From Fimbriimonadales bacterium (GTDB lineage Bacteria; Armatimonadota; Fimbriimonadia; Fimbriimonadales; GBS-DC): a DNA stretch of 64,000 nucleotides. The stretch covers positions 30,172 through 94,171 of the forward strand of contig JANXAW010000030.1 of assembly GCA_025061985.1 (NCBI GenBank). The letters are read 5' to 3'. The notes below the pieces were generated by a model. The model was not told the DNA's origin and made no database searches. It saw nothing but the letters and a program-made list of their open reading frames with translations. Every line of letters begins with the position of its first letter. Positions within the stretch are counted from its first letter, which is position 1. The position numbers and the translations under genes were made by a program. Positions 9,358-18,389 of this stretch are shown here, piece by piece.

Positions 9358-9969
9358 ATGTGGCGACTGGAGTGCGCGCGGCTGGGCAAGCGGTTTGGTG
9401 AACGCTGGATATTTCGAGGGTTGGAGTTGGCTTTGGAGACGGGTACGGTGCTGATTGTGCGGGGGGCAAACGGCACGGGCAAGACCACCTTGTTGCGCTT
9501 GATTGCGGGGTTGCTTGCGCCCACGGAGGGGACGGTTGTGCTACGGATGAACGGCAAGGCAGTTGCCGACCGCAGGCGTTACCTGGGATGGTGTGCTGCT
9601 GATGGTGCGTTGTACCGCGAGCTGACAGGGTATGAGCATTTGCGATGGTGGGCGCAGGTACGCGGTTTGCCTGCTGAGCCAGACTTGCTGCTTGCCCACT
9701 TGGAGCGGTTTGAGCTAGGATCGCGTGCGCACGAGCGGGTACGCGCCTATTCGGCGGGGATGCGTCAGCGCTTGCGCTTAGCGATTGCCACCTACGGCAC
9801 GCCTCCCGTATTGCTGCTAGATGAAGCGGATGCAGGGCTGGATGTTGCAGGGCTAAATCTGCTAAGGCGCACTATCGATGAGCAAGCCACTTGTGGAATC
9901 GTCTGTTTCGCCACCAACCGTGCCGAGCTTATCGGCTGGGGCAACCTTGCGCTCGAGCTGGGGGCGTGA
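9358..9969 (+). CDS. ABC transporter ATP-binding protein, CcmA-like (heme exporter)
   Basis: Walker A GANGTGKTTLLRLIAGLLAPTEG, signature YSAGMRQRLRLA, Walker B PVLLLDEADAGLD; followed by a CcmB-like permease. Confidence 0.85.
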   Translation: MWRLECARLGKRFGERWIFRGLELALETGTVLIVRGANGTGKTTLLRLIAGLLAPTEGTVVLRMNGKAVADRRRYLGWCAADGALYRELTGYEHLRWWAQVRGLPAEPDLLLAHLERFELGSRAHERVRAYSAGMRQRLRLAIATYGTPPVLLLDEADAGLDVAGLNLLRRTIDEQATCGIVCFATNRAELIGWGNLALELGA

Positions 9970-9970
9970 G

Positions 9971-10612
9971 GTGGTGGCGATTTGGCGCAAGGACCTGGTG
10001 CAGGAGTGGCGCCTGCGGCAGGGCATTGTGGCGTCGCTGCTGATGGGGGTTGCCACGGTTGTGGGCGTAGGCTTTGCAGCGCTGGGACAAACGCTTTCTG
10101 CAGGGTTGCAGGCGGGGTTGTTTTGGGTGGCACTGCTGTTTGGGCTATTTCCCGCGTTGGCACGCGGGTTCATTGTGGAAGAGGAGACGGGTACAGCCGA
10201 CTTGTTGCGGGTGGGCGCACGCCCTGTGAGTGTGTTTTGGGGCAAGTGGCTGTTCCACGCCACGCTTTACTTGCTGCTAAGCGCGGTGCTGGTGCCACTG
10301 TACGCTTTACTCGTGGCGCCCTTGAAGGGCAATCTGCTCAGTTGGCTGTTGTTGTGGCTGGGTGGTGGGTTTTGTCTAACTAGCGTGCTGACCTTATGCG
10401 GTGCGCTTACTGCCCAAGCCGCCACGCGGGGTGCTTTGCTGGCAGGGCTAAGCTTCCCGTTGCTATTGCCCCTCGTGCTCATCCTAATCGCGGGCACGCG
10501 CCAAGCATTAGAGGGGTCATTTCCTGCTGAGCCATTGCAGGGCATTTTCGGCTATGCGCTGGCGCTAAGCGCTGGCGGCGCGTGGGTGTTCGAGAGGGTC
10601 TGGCAGGAATAG
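9971..10612 (+). CDS. CcmB-like ABC transporter permease
   Basis: VVAIWRKDLVQEWRLRQGI...six hydrophobic segments; likely GTG start at 9971 (ORF track starts at 9878 inside ccmA). Confidence 0.75.
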   Translation: MVAIWRKDLVQEWRLRQGIVASLLMGVATVVGVGFAALGQTLSAGLQAGLFWVALLFGLFPALARGFIVEEETGTADLLRVGARPVSVFWGKWLFHATLYLLLSAVLVPLYALLVAPLKGNLLSWLLLWLGGGFCLTSVLTLCGALTAQAATRGALLAGLSFPLLLPLVLILIAGTRQALEGSFPAEPLQGIFGYALALSAGGAWVFERVWQE

Positions 10613-10682
10613 TTTTCCTTCCTAAGAATCTTCTCAGTGGCAGGCTTCGATACTTGTGTGGGATCTTTTTGGAGGCTTGAGG

Positions 10683-12386
10683 ATGAGAAAGGAAGCGCTA
10701 ATCGCAGGGCTATGCACTACTGTTGCGTGTTTATGGGCGCAAGTACAGATGCACGCGCATCTTGAGACGGAACCAAACAATTTTCTTGGCGCTGCTCAGC
10801 AGATTCCAACAGAAGTAGACGCCACCACAGGTTTTGTTGTGTGGGATGCAGCGGTTTTGCCAGCGGGCGACCACGATTTCTACCAGTTTCGAGTACGCCA
10901 AGCTGGTACCTACTCGATCCGAGTCGATACTAACCTTGACTTGGTGTTGCGCCTGTACAATGCGCATGGTGAGTTGGTTGCGGAAAGCGACAACGCGGGT
11001 AATCCCGATTTGCCTTTGGCGCGGTTTGCGCCTGGGCTTACGCGCACTCTCTCTGCAGGCACTTATGTCGTGATGGTGCTCTATAATCCGAGCCTGGGTT
11101 TTCAGGGGCAAGCACGCTACGCGCTGCGTGTGTTCCCTGGTACAGCGGCTCCTGACTACGACCTTACGGAACCCAATGACACCCCCAGTCAAGCGGTGGA
11201 TTTAGGAGGCCTTTCTGATGGTGAGCTGACTAACTCCACCTACGCCTTTCTCAGCTATCGTCAGGGCGATATTGATGTCTACAAGTTCACTCTCCACGCT
11301 GGAGGGCTGACGCTTGCAATTCGCACGCAAACCTACTTAGACACGGCCATGCGTGTTGTAGCGCCGGACGGACGTGTGTATGAGAACGATAACTCCGACT
11401 GGGACGCGCTTAACCCGTTGGCCTCGGCGGTGAAGATTTTGCTTGCACCAAGTGGCACTTACTATGTGTTCGTGCGTGCGGCGGTAGGATGGGGCGGATA
11501 TTATCGGCTGCGCATAAGTGCGCTTCTACCTGAGGAGGTTGTTCTTCAGGACGGGGATGCTCAGTTTCGCTTGCGTGAGCTAGGCGGCGATCCCGCGCGC
11601 AATCCGTTCAATAACGCTGACTGGGTGCAGCAAGGAATCGATCACTTCTACCAAATGGGTTGGTGGTATCGCATAGAGGGCGCTCACCCGCGCGAGTATA
11701 CCCTTAGTGGGTTTCGCCACCTCGAGCAAGACCGCCCTAATCGTGTCCGCTTGCACTATTGGGAGCCAGAAGGGCTACGGATTGCCGCTCAGTACGAGCT
11801 GAAACGCACCTCTGATGGAGGCAGCGTTTTGTATGCCGACCTACTGGTGATCAACTTCCATTCCCAAGAGCGTGTCGTTCACCTTTTCCATTTCGCAGAC
11901 CCTGATGTGGGCGGCAGGACGCATAACCACGCCCACTGGGACGCCGACCGTGTTCTAGTTCGCACTCCAATAACAGAGCGCGTTGCTGCCCGCCTGTGGC
12001 TTACTGCACTTACGCCCTACATGCGCTGGGAAGTCTCGCCTTACCCGACCCTACTGGAGCGATTGCTGGATGAGGCAGCCGATACGCTCAGCAACGGAAG
12101 CTTGCCCTTTGAGGGTGACTTCACTGGCGCGTTCCAGTGGAGCTTGACGCTTGCGCCCTTTGAGTGGCGCGTCGTTAGCGTGCATTACGCACTCAACACA
12201 ACCTTCGTTCCTAGCAGCGCCGATGTAAACCGCGACGGTTGCGTGAACAACTCGGATTTGCTGGTAGTGCTTGTGGCGTTTGGGCGGTCGGGCCTTTGGC
12301 TGGAGGGCGACGTGGATGGCAACGGAGTTATCAACAATGCCGACTTAGTGCAAGTGTTGCTCCAGTTTGGAGGCGGCTGCCGATAG
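10683..12386 (+). CDS. Secreted protein with two PPC-like beta domains and C-terminal dockerin-type repeats
   Basis: Signal peptide MRKEALIAGLCTTVACLWAQ; ETEPNNFLGAAQQI...GDHDFYQFRV (PPC-like); C terminus DVNRDGCVNNSDLLVVLVAFGRSGLWLEGDVDGNGVINNADLVQVLLQFGGGCR. Confidence 0.85.
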   Translation: MRKEALIAGLCTTVACLWAQVQMHAHLETEPNNFLGAAQQIPTEVDATTGFVVWDAAVLPAGDHDFYQFRVRQAGTYSIRVDTNLDLVLRLYNAHGELVAESDNAGNPDLPLARFAPGLTRTLSAGTYVVMVLYNPSLGFQGQARYALRVFPGTAAPDYDLTEPNDTPSQAVDLGGLSDGELTNSTYAFLSYRQGDIDVYKFTLHAGGLTLAIRTQTYLDTAMRVVAPDGRVYENDNSDWDALNPLASAVKILLAPSGTYYVFVRAAVGWGGYYRLRISALLPEEVVLQDGDAQFRLRELGGDPARNPFNNADWVQQGIDHFYQMGWWYRIEGAHPREYTLSGFRHLEQDRPNRVRLHYWEPEGLRIAAQYELKRTSDGGSVLYADLLVINFHSQERVVHLFHFADPDVGGRTHNHAHWDADRVLVRTPITERVAARLWLTALTPYMRWEVSPYPTLLERLLDEAADTLSNGSLPFEGDFTGAFQWSLTLAPFEWRVVSVHYALNTTFVPSSADVNRDGCVNNSDLLVVLVAFGRSGLWLEGDVDGNGVINNADLVQVLLQFGGGCR

Positions 12387-12476
12387 GGTGTAGGCTGTTT
12401 GTTTCTCTCTAAGCGTGAAAACGGGTATGCTATTAGCTGGGTTGAGCACGAGCGTTCCATCAAAACGGAGGCGCGT

Positions 12477-13616
12477 ATGAGCGAGAAGGAGATTATTCCG
12501 TATCGCCCAGGCTTAGAGGGCGTAACGGCAGGCATTAGCGCGATTTCCGATGTAATCGCGGCGGAGAATCGCCTCATCTACCGCGGCTATGACATTCGCG
12601 ACTTGGCGCAACACTGCACTTTTGAGGAGGTAGCGTATCTTCTGTTGATGGGCGAGTTGCCCACGCGTGCCCAGTTGCAGCAGTTCGAGACAGAGCTAAA
12701 AGCTCATCGCGAGCCACCCGAAGCCGTTTATCAGGTGTTGCGGGCACTGCCGAAGCAAGGCAGCCCCATGGCAGCGCTTCAAGTGGGTGTCGCGACGCTG
12801 GGCATGCTTGACCCAGCAGCGAACGATAACTCGCACGCAGCGAACCTGAAGAAGGCGATTCGCCTCACAGCAAGCATGGCAACGCTTGTTGCCAACAGCT
12901 ACCGGATTTTGCAAGGGCAGGATCCCGTAGCGCCCCGCTCGGACTTAGGGCATGCTGCGAACTTCTTGTACATGCTGTTTGGGCGAGAGCCTGAACCGCT
13001 GCATGCTCAGGTGATGAACCTTACCTTTATCCTCTACGCCGAGCATGGGTACAACGCCTCCACCTTTACAGCGCGGGTGATTGCCTCCACGTTGGCAGAC
13101 ATGTATTCGGCGGTGGTGGGCGCGATTGGTGCGTTGCGCGGCGCACTTCACGGCGGCGCTAATGAGGCAGCGATGGAGGCGATTTTGGAGATTGGCACGC
13201 CTGAGCGCGCCGAAGCGTGGGTGATGGAAAAGCTTGCTCAAAAAGCGCGTATTATGGGCTTTGGGCACCGCGAATACAAAACAGGCGATGCCCGCGCCAT
13301 AATCCTCAAACCCTACGTGCGCCAGCTTGCCGAGCACGCCGGGCGCATGGACATCTACCAAATCCAAGAGATCATGGAGCAGGTGATGCTGCGCGAAAAG
13401 AACCTGTTCCCGAACGTGGACTTCCCTGCTGCAGCCGTGTACTACCTGATGGGCATCCCCATCCCCTTGTACACGCCGATTTTCGCAGCAGCACGAATTG
13501 TTGGTTGGGCGGCACATGTAATGGAGCAGCACGACGAGAACCGACTCATCCGCCCGCGAAGCGATTACAAGGGTCCACGCGACCTTACCTTCGTGCCGTT
13601 AGACCAGCGTGGCTAA
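12477..13616 (+). CDS. gltA: Citrate synthase
   Basis: GLEGVTAGISAISDV...LIYRGYDIRDLAQ...YAEHGYNASTFTARV...GALHGGANEAAMEAI...MGFGHREYKTGDARA. Confidence 0.95.
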   Translation: MSEKEIIPYRPGLEGVTAGISAISDVIAAENRLIYRGYDIRDLAQHCTFEEVAYLLLMGELPTRAQLQQFETELKAHREPPEAVYQVLRALPKQGSPMAALQVGVATLGMLDPAANDNSHAANLKKAIRLTASMATLVANSYRILQGQDPVAPRSDLGHAANFLYMLFGREPEPLHAQVMNLTFILYAEHGYNASTFTARVIASTLADMYSAVVGAIGALRGALHGGANEAAMEAILEIGTPERAEAWVMEKLAQKARIMGFGHREYKTGDARAIILKPYVRQLAEHAGRMDIYQIQEIMEQVMLREKNLFPNVDFPAAAVYYLMGIPIPLYTPIFAAARIVGWAAHVMEQHDENRLIRPRSDYKGPRDLTFVPLDQRG

Positions 13617-13642
13617 GATCCGACACACGTGGCAGGCATCAG

Positions 13643-13670
13643 CAGCGCGGGGCAGCCCCCCGCGCTGTTT
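13643..13670 (+). terminator. Rho-independent terminator after citrate synthase
   Basis: cagcgcgggg-cagcc-ccccgcgctg-TTT, perfect 10-bp arms. Confidence 0.75.
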
Positions 13671-13746
13671 AGCGTTTCTCCTTTGCGGCTGCAGGTATAC
13701 TGTGGGCAGCGACTTACACACAGCCGCCTTGGGGGAGGTAAACGGC

Positions 13747-14967
13747 ATGAAACCTATCTTTGCAACCATGCTTCTTCTGACTGCCGCTGCAGGGCTTTTT
13801 GCGCAGACCGCCAGTCAGATTATGGACCAAACCGCTCGCACATACGCCAATCTCCAATCGTTGCGGTTCGAGGCACGCATCCAGACAGTTTATGAAGTGC
13901 GAGCGCAAGGCACAGAGATGCGCTCTACCGATCAAAGCACCTACACTGTAACTATGGCTCGCCCGAACCGTCTGCGGTTGGTGGTGCGCAAGCAAGACGG
14001 CACCACCTTTACTGCGCTCCAGAGCGACGGCAGCACCCTCTACATCGAGGACCGCCTGCTCCAGCAAACGCTTCGCAAAGCCGCGCCGAAAACACTGCGC
14101 GAGATTTGTTCAGAACAAAACCTCGCTTTGGCAGGGCTGGTACAGGCGGGAGTGGGTCCGTTGGCACTGATGGCGTATGGAGATTGGCGTCCATTTGTTA
14201 GCAAGCCCAAGCTCGTAAGGCGCGAGCGCGTTGGGGGACGCCCCACCTATAAACTCACACTCCGACTTCAGTCATCAAGTGTGCTTGGGCAAATGCAGGC
14301 ATCGGGCACTCAGACTCTGTGGATTGGCACTCAAGATAAACTCATTTGGAAGTGGGAAGCCACGCTCCGCTTATCGAGCCGCCAGGGGTCAATCGTGGTC
14401 CACTCTCGCGGGATCATTCTCCGTCAGGAACGCAATCCCAAGATAGACGCTGCCGTGTTCACCTACCAGTTGCCCCAAGGCTACAAGATGGTGGAGTGGT
14501 TCGAACTACCCACCCTTCCCGCAGAATCCGAAGAGGCTTCGCTCAAGGGCAAACCCGCTCCAGAGTTTACACTCAAGGACTTGAGCGGGAAAGAAGTGCG
14601 ACTTTCTGACTACAAGGGCAAAGTGGTGGTGCTGAACATTTTCGCTCACTGGTGCGGACCATGCCACCGGGAAGCCCCCGAACTGGAGAAGGATGTTTGG
14701 CAGGCGTACCGCAACCGAGAGGTGGTGGTGCTGGGGGTTGCCATTTGGGCGCAAAGCGAGCCAGCCAAACGCGCCGCCGAGTTTGCCAAGCAGCATAAAC
14801 TAACTTTCCCTGTGCTGGTAGACGCTGATAACACGGTTGCTGGCTTGTACAAAGTGCAGGGTGTGCCCACGACTTACATCATCGATAAGCAGGGCACGAT
14901 TCACGAAGTGGTCATAGGGGCGGATGTAGCAGCCATCAAGCGCGCGGTTGAGGCGTTGCTCCAGTAG
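13747..14967 (+). CDS. Secreted LolA/DUF2092-like domain fused to TlpA-type thioredoxin
   Basis: MKPIFATMLLLTAAAGLFAQTASQIMDQTARTYANLQSLRFEARIQTVYE... then FTLKDLSGKEVRLSDYKGKVVVLNIFAHWCGPCHREAPELEKDV...VQGVPTTYIIDKQG. Confidence 0.85.
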   Translation: MKPIFATMLLLTAAAGLFAQTASQIMDQTARTYANLQSLRFEARIQTVYEVRAQGTEMRSTDQSTYTVTMARPNRLRLVVRKQDGTTFTALQSDGSTLYIEDRLLQQTLRKAAPKTLREICSEQNLALAGLVQAGVGPLALMAYGDWRPFVSKPKLVRRERVGGRPTYKLTLRLQSSSVLGQMQASGTQTLWIGTQDKLIWKWEATLRLSSRQGSIVVHSRGIILRQERNPKIDAAVFTYQLPQGYKMVEWFELPTLPAESEEASLKGKPAPEFTLKDLSGKEVRLSDYKGKVVVLNIFAHWCGPCHREAPELEKDVWQAYRNREVVVLGVAIWAQSEPAKRAAEFAKQHKLTFPVLVDADNTVAGLYKVQGVPTTYIIDKQGTIHEVVIGADVAAIKRAVEALLQ

Positions 14968-14987
14968 GCGTGCGTAAGTTACCGAAT

Positions 14988-15016
14988 GGGAGGCGCATCC
15001 CCCCGCTGCGCCTCCC
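14988..15016 (+). terminator. Hairpin terminator-like element after the TlpA gene
   Basis: gggaggcgca-tccccccgc-tgcgcctccc, perfect 10-bp arms; only a weak T tract. Confidence 0.5.
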
Positions 15017-15091
15017 TCAGCCTGAGGATAGTCTTTGGGCGCTTCCGCACCTTGGAGGAAGGAAGCAGACTGTGGCGAACCTGAAGGGCAG

Positions 15092-15541
15092 ATGAAGGTC
15101 TTCCTCTACACCGACGGCGCCTCGATTGGCAACCCTGGCGTAGCAGGTATCGCGTATTTGCTCAAAGACGCTCACGGCTCGATTATCGCCTCGGGTTGCG
15201 AGCCGATTGGTATTGCGACGAACAATCAGGCGGAGTATCGCGCGCTACTGCGTGGGCTAACGCAGGCGCGTGCGTTGGGCGCAACTGAGATCGAGTGGTT
15301 TTCCGACAGCGAGTTGCTTGTGAGGCAGTGGGTGGGCGCCTACAAGGTGCGTCATCCCGCCCTTCAGCGGTTGCTACGGCGAGCAAAAGCATTAGCGAAG
15401 GGGATTCAGGTGACTCCTCACGCCGTTGCGCGCAACAGTCTGCCCGAGATGGCACAGGTGGATCGTTGGGCGCGGCAGGCAGCACGTCAGCAGCTGCGAA
15501 AAAGCTCGGAGCCGACAACCGCGCCTTGCTCGGCTGTGTGA
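15092..15541 (+). CDS. RNase H-like protein (RNase HI family, reverse-transcriptase-like)
   Basis: MKVFLYTDGASIGNPGVAGIAYLLKDAHG...ATNNQAEYRALLRGL...IEWFSDSELLVRQWVGAYKVRHP. Confidence 0.9.
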   Translation: MKVFLYTDGASIGNPGVAGIAYLLKDAHGSIIASGCEPIGIATNNQAEYRALLRGLTQARALGATEIEWFSDSELLVRQWVGAYKVRHPALQRLLRRAKALAKGIQVTPHAVARNSLPEMAQVDRWARQAARQQLRKSSEPTTAPCSAV

Positions 15542-15554
15542 CGCCTAAGCAGCA

Positions 15555-17081
15555 TCACTTGGTGCGCTTGGCACGGGCGAGGGCAGCACTGCTGGCGGGA
15601 CGCGCACGCATCTGCGCCCACTGACGCAACGCCTCAATCTCCTCTCGCATCATTACGGAGAGCGGCACCGTGTGGCGGATTTCCTCCAGCATATCCTCGG
15701 TGGTTAGCTCGCGCTTAGCGTCGAAGGCGGTAAACAGCCCTGCCACCACCACCTGCTCAATCTCCGCGCCTGAGAAGCCTTCGGTGGCGCGCGCCAACCG
15801 TTTAAGGTCGTACTGTTGGGGGTCGCGTCCGCGCTTGCGCAAGTGGATAGCGAAAATCTGCTCGCGCTCCGCAAGCGTGGGCAGGTCTAAGAAGAAAATC
15901 TCGTCAAAGCGCCCCTTGCGCAGCAGCTCAGGCGGCAGTTGCGACACATCGTTGGCGGTAGCAACCACGAACACAGGGGCGCGTTTTTCCTGCATCCACG
16001 TTAGGAAGGTAGCGAAAACGCGTGCCGTTGTGCCTGAGTCAGACATCGCAGAGCTTTGCACGCCTGCAAAGCCCTTCTCCAGCTCGTCAATCCACAGGAT
16101 GCATGGGGCAATGGCTTCAGCAACGCGGATTGCCGTGCGCATATTGGCTTCCGAGGCGCCCACTAGACTGCCGAACACGCGCCCCACATCTAAGCGAAGC
16201 ATCGGCAAGCCCCACAGGTTGGCGATGGCTTTGGCGCTGAGGCTCTTGCCCGTGCCTTGTACACCGAGCAGCAGCACGCCCTTGGGGGCGGGCAAGCCGA
16301 AGGCGCGCGCCTCTTGCGTGAACGCCGCCCGCCGCTTGCGCAGCCACTCTTTGAGCAAGTCCAGCCCGCCCACATCGTCCATCGTCTCAGAGGCGTCATA
16401 GTACTCCAGCACGCCCGACTTGCGCACGATTTGCTTTTTCTCGCTAAGGATGGCATCCACCACTAATGCCTTATGCTCCACTACCGAGCGGGCGCACACG
16501 TTCTCAATCTCGTCCATCGTCAGCCCTTGGGCTGCGCTTACAAGCTCATCCAGTTCAGCAGGCGAAAGGTCGGTGCGCACTTCAGGGTGGCTCGCCTTGA
16601 GCACCAGCAGGATTTCGTGAATCTTTTGGGCAATCTCCTCGCGCGTGGGCAGGGGCATCTCCAGCACGGTGATTTGCTTTTCCAGCTCGGGGGGGAGCTT
16701 GAGCACGGGGCTGAGGAAAACCACAGTGCGCCATGAGCGATGCAGGCGCGGGTAAAGGTCGCGCAGCAAGCGGATCACGCGCTGGTCGCCCAAAAAGGGG
16801 TGGAAGTCCTTCAAGATCACTAGCGCCTCGTCTTGCAGGCGCAGCAGGTGCGTAATCGCTTCGAGTTCGGGGGCAAGTGGGCGGGTAGAGGCGGTCTCGG
16901 TAGGCGCGGGGATAGGCGGTTCGTAGCCGCGCGTATACGTCCACACATAGACGCGCTTGTGGCGCTGTTGCGCGATGTGCCTGAGGATTTCTTCCGCGCG
17001 GGTCTCCTCTGCTGTCTGCAGGTAAATCAGCGGGTAGCGGGCTTTGATAAGCAGGTTCAGCTCGCGCTCAAACTCGCTCAT
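15555..17081 (-). CDS. Ycf46-like AAA+ ATPase
   Basis: 508 aa: GVLLLGVQGTGKSLSAKAIANLWGLPMLRLDVGRVFGSLVGASEANMRTAIRVAEAIAPCILWIDELEKGF; RKGRFDEIFFLDLPT. Confidence 0.9.
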   Translation of the reverse strand: MSEFERELNLLIKARYPLIYLQTAEETRAEEILRHIAQQRHKRVYVWTYTRGYEPPIPAPTETASTRPLAPELEAITHLLRLQDEALVILKDFHPFLGDQRVIRLLRDLYPRLHRSWRTVVFLSPVLKLPPELEKQITVLEMPLPTREEIAQKIHEILLVLKASHPEVRTDLSPAELDELVSAAQGLTMDEIENVCARSVVEHKALVVDAILSEKKQIVRKSGVLEYYDASETMDDVGGLDLLKEWLRKRRAAFTQEARAFGLPAPKGVLLLGVQGTGKSLSAKAIANLWGLPMLRLDVGRVFGSLVGASEANMRTAIRVAEAIAPCILWIDELEKGFAGVQSSAMSDSGTTARVFATFLTWMQEKRAPVFVVATANDVSQLPPELLRKGRFDEIFFLDLPTLAEREQIFAIHLRKRGRDPQQYDLKRLARATEGFSGAEIEQVVVAGLFTAFDAKRELTTEDMLEEIRHTVPLSVMMREEIEALRQWAQMRARPASSAALARAKRTK

Positions 17082-17089
17082 AGGCGTGT

Positions 17090-17536
17090 ATGACTATACC
17101 TAAGCTGTTGACTGTATGTGCGCACTGCGTCCCCAAGTTTATGGTGAGCAGGATGCGACGCTACCGAGTGTCGGCGAAGCCGCATCCGCAGTTTCGGGGC
17201 TATCGCAAGGGAGGCATCTGGTTCCCAAACGCGCCTGATTATGTGGAGCTGGATGAGAACGCCCTCACAGATGCCATTCGCAACTGCCCCCTGCTGCTGA
17301 TTGAGGAGGTGAGCGACGCTGAAACGCACGATCCTACGATGGGCATGGCGGATGCTCAAGCCGATGCTACTGCAGTGGTTGAGGGAGCGAGCACTATGCC
17401 TCAGCGCGGCGCAACGCGACGCGCTCGCACTGCGCCTAAGCGTGCCCGCAGCCACCGTCGAGCAAGTCGAGACAATGCTACGCCAACTCGTGCTGCATCA
17501 ATTGGAACGCTGGAATCCCTGACGGAGGCACGCTAA
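17090..17536 (+). CDS. Hypothetical; internal segment resembles the FluMu/HI1506-type N-terminal domain of Mu-like phages
   Basis: MRRYRVSAKPHPQFRGYRKGGIWFPNAPDYVELDENALTDAIRNCPLLLIEEV; basic low-complexity tail; start uncertain. Confidence 0.45.
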   Translation: MTIPKLLTVCAHCVPKFMVSRMRRYRVSAKPHPQFRGYRKGGIWFPNAPDYVELDENALTDAIRNCPLLLIEEVSDAETHDPTMGMADAQADATAVVEGASTMPQRGATRRARTAPKRARSHRRASRDNATPTRAASIGTLESLTEAR

Positions 17537-17811
17537 TGGAGTGGACACAACTCATCCCGATTGTGAGCGCACTGGTGGGGTGGGCATTCGCGCTGACACG
17601 CCAAATCCTGCACCGTATGGACAAGCTCGTGGAGAGCGCGCAGCGCCAAGAACAGGCGATTACTGAGGAATTCATCGCCTACCTGCGCGAGAGCATCACC
17701 CGCGCTGAAGCCACCTACGAGCGGTTGGAGCTGGCGTTAGACGATGTGCGCGAGGCATTAGTGAGCCTGCGCCACGCAATCATGCAGTGGCAAGAAGCGC
17801 ATAAGCCGTAG
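17536..17811 (+). CDS. Small membrane-anchored coiled-coil protein
   Basis: 91 aa: one N-terminal hydrophobic segment (LIPIVSALVGWAFAL) then heptad-rich helix; directly follows the 17090 ORF. Confidence 0.5.
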   Translation: MEWTQLIPIVSALVGWAFALTRQILHRMDKLVESAQRQEQAITEEFIAYLRESITRAEATYERLELALDDVREALVSLRHAIMQWQEAHKP

Positions 17812-17843
17812 CGTCGGCATCTTGCTGGCAGCTGACTACCGCC

Positions 17844-17897
17844 TGTCATTCCGAGCGTAGCGAGGAATCTGAGACCCCTCACTCCGTTTGGGGTGAC
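17844..17897. repeat. CATTCCGAGC...GAGGAATC dispersed repeat (copy 1)
   Basis: tgtcattccgagcgtagcgaggaatctgagacccctcactccgtttggggtgac; related copy at 43715-43768. Confidence 0.7.
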
Positions 17898-17940
17898 AAA
17901 GGGCGCTTGCGCAGCATCAGCGTTTCGCCAGCGAAAAGCA

Positions 17941-17960
17941 GGGCGCGGCAAACCGCGCCC
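17941..17960. repeat. Dispersed hairpin GGGCGCGG-N4-CCGCGCCC (copy 2)
   Basis: gggcgcgg caaa ccgcgccc. Confidence 0.7.
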
Positions 17961-17987
17961 CTACTTAGCCAAAAACGGTGATGAACT

Positions 17988-18389
17988 ATGCTGACCGTCT
18001 CACGCGAAGATGTCAAACGCAAGTTGCGCCTCACTACCTCTGCCTACGATGCTGAGATCGACGCGTTGATTGCTGAAATGGTGCCCGTATTGCGCTATGC
18101 CATCGAGCCGAGCTACCTACACACCAGCGACCCCGATCTGCAAGCAACCCTGAACTTAGGTGCGCTGGAGGTGGTTGCGGGCGAGATGGGCGCGACGCTG
18201 TACCGCGAACTTAGTGCATGGGCGGGCTTTCGGATTGGCTGGCTGCAAGTACTACCACCTGCCCCACGCGACCCCAGCGACCCCACAGGGCTGAAGGCGC
18301 AGGGCTACGCACGCCTCAAGCCGTTCCTCAAGCGCGATGCGCAGCTACTGTTTGTCTACCGCCCGCCCGAGGAGGATGAGCCGCGATGA
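17988..18389 (+). CDS. Putative phage head-tail connector-like protein (gp6-like)
   Basis: MLTVSREDVKRKLRLTTSAYDAEIDALIAEMVPVLRYAIE...: N-terminal pattern of gp6-like connectors; ATGA overlap with the next ORF. Confidence 0.5.
   Translation: MLTVSREDVKRKLRLTTSAYDAEIDALIAEMVPVLRYAIEPSYLHTSDPDLQATLNLGALEVVAGEMGATLYRELSAWAGFRIGWLQVLPPAPRDPSDPTGLKAQGYARLKPFLKRDAQLLFVYRPPEEDEPR

Noticed and set aside
15041-15091. SRP-RNA-like string ggaggaaggaagcagactg upstream of the RNase H gene
   Set aside because: The GGAA loop is not closed by complementary bases and the flanking helix-8 asymmetric-loop sequence is missing. It more simply reads as a small gcttcc/ggaagc hairpin.
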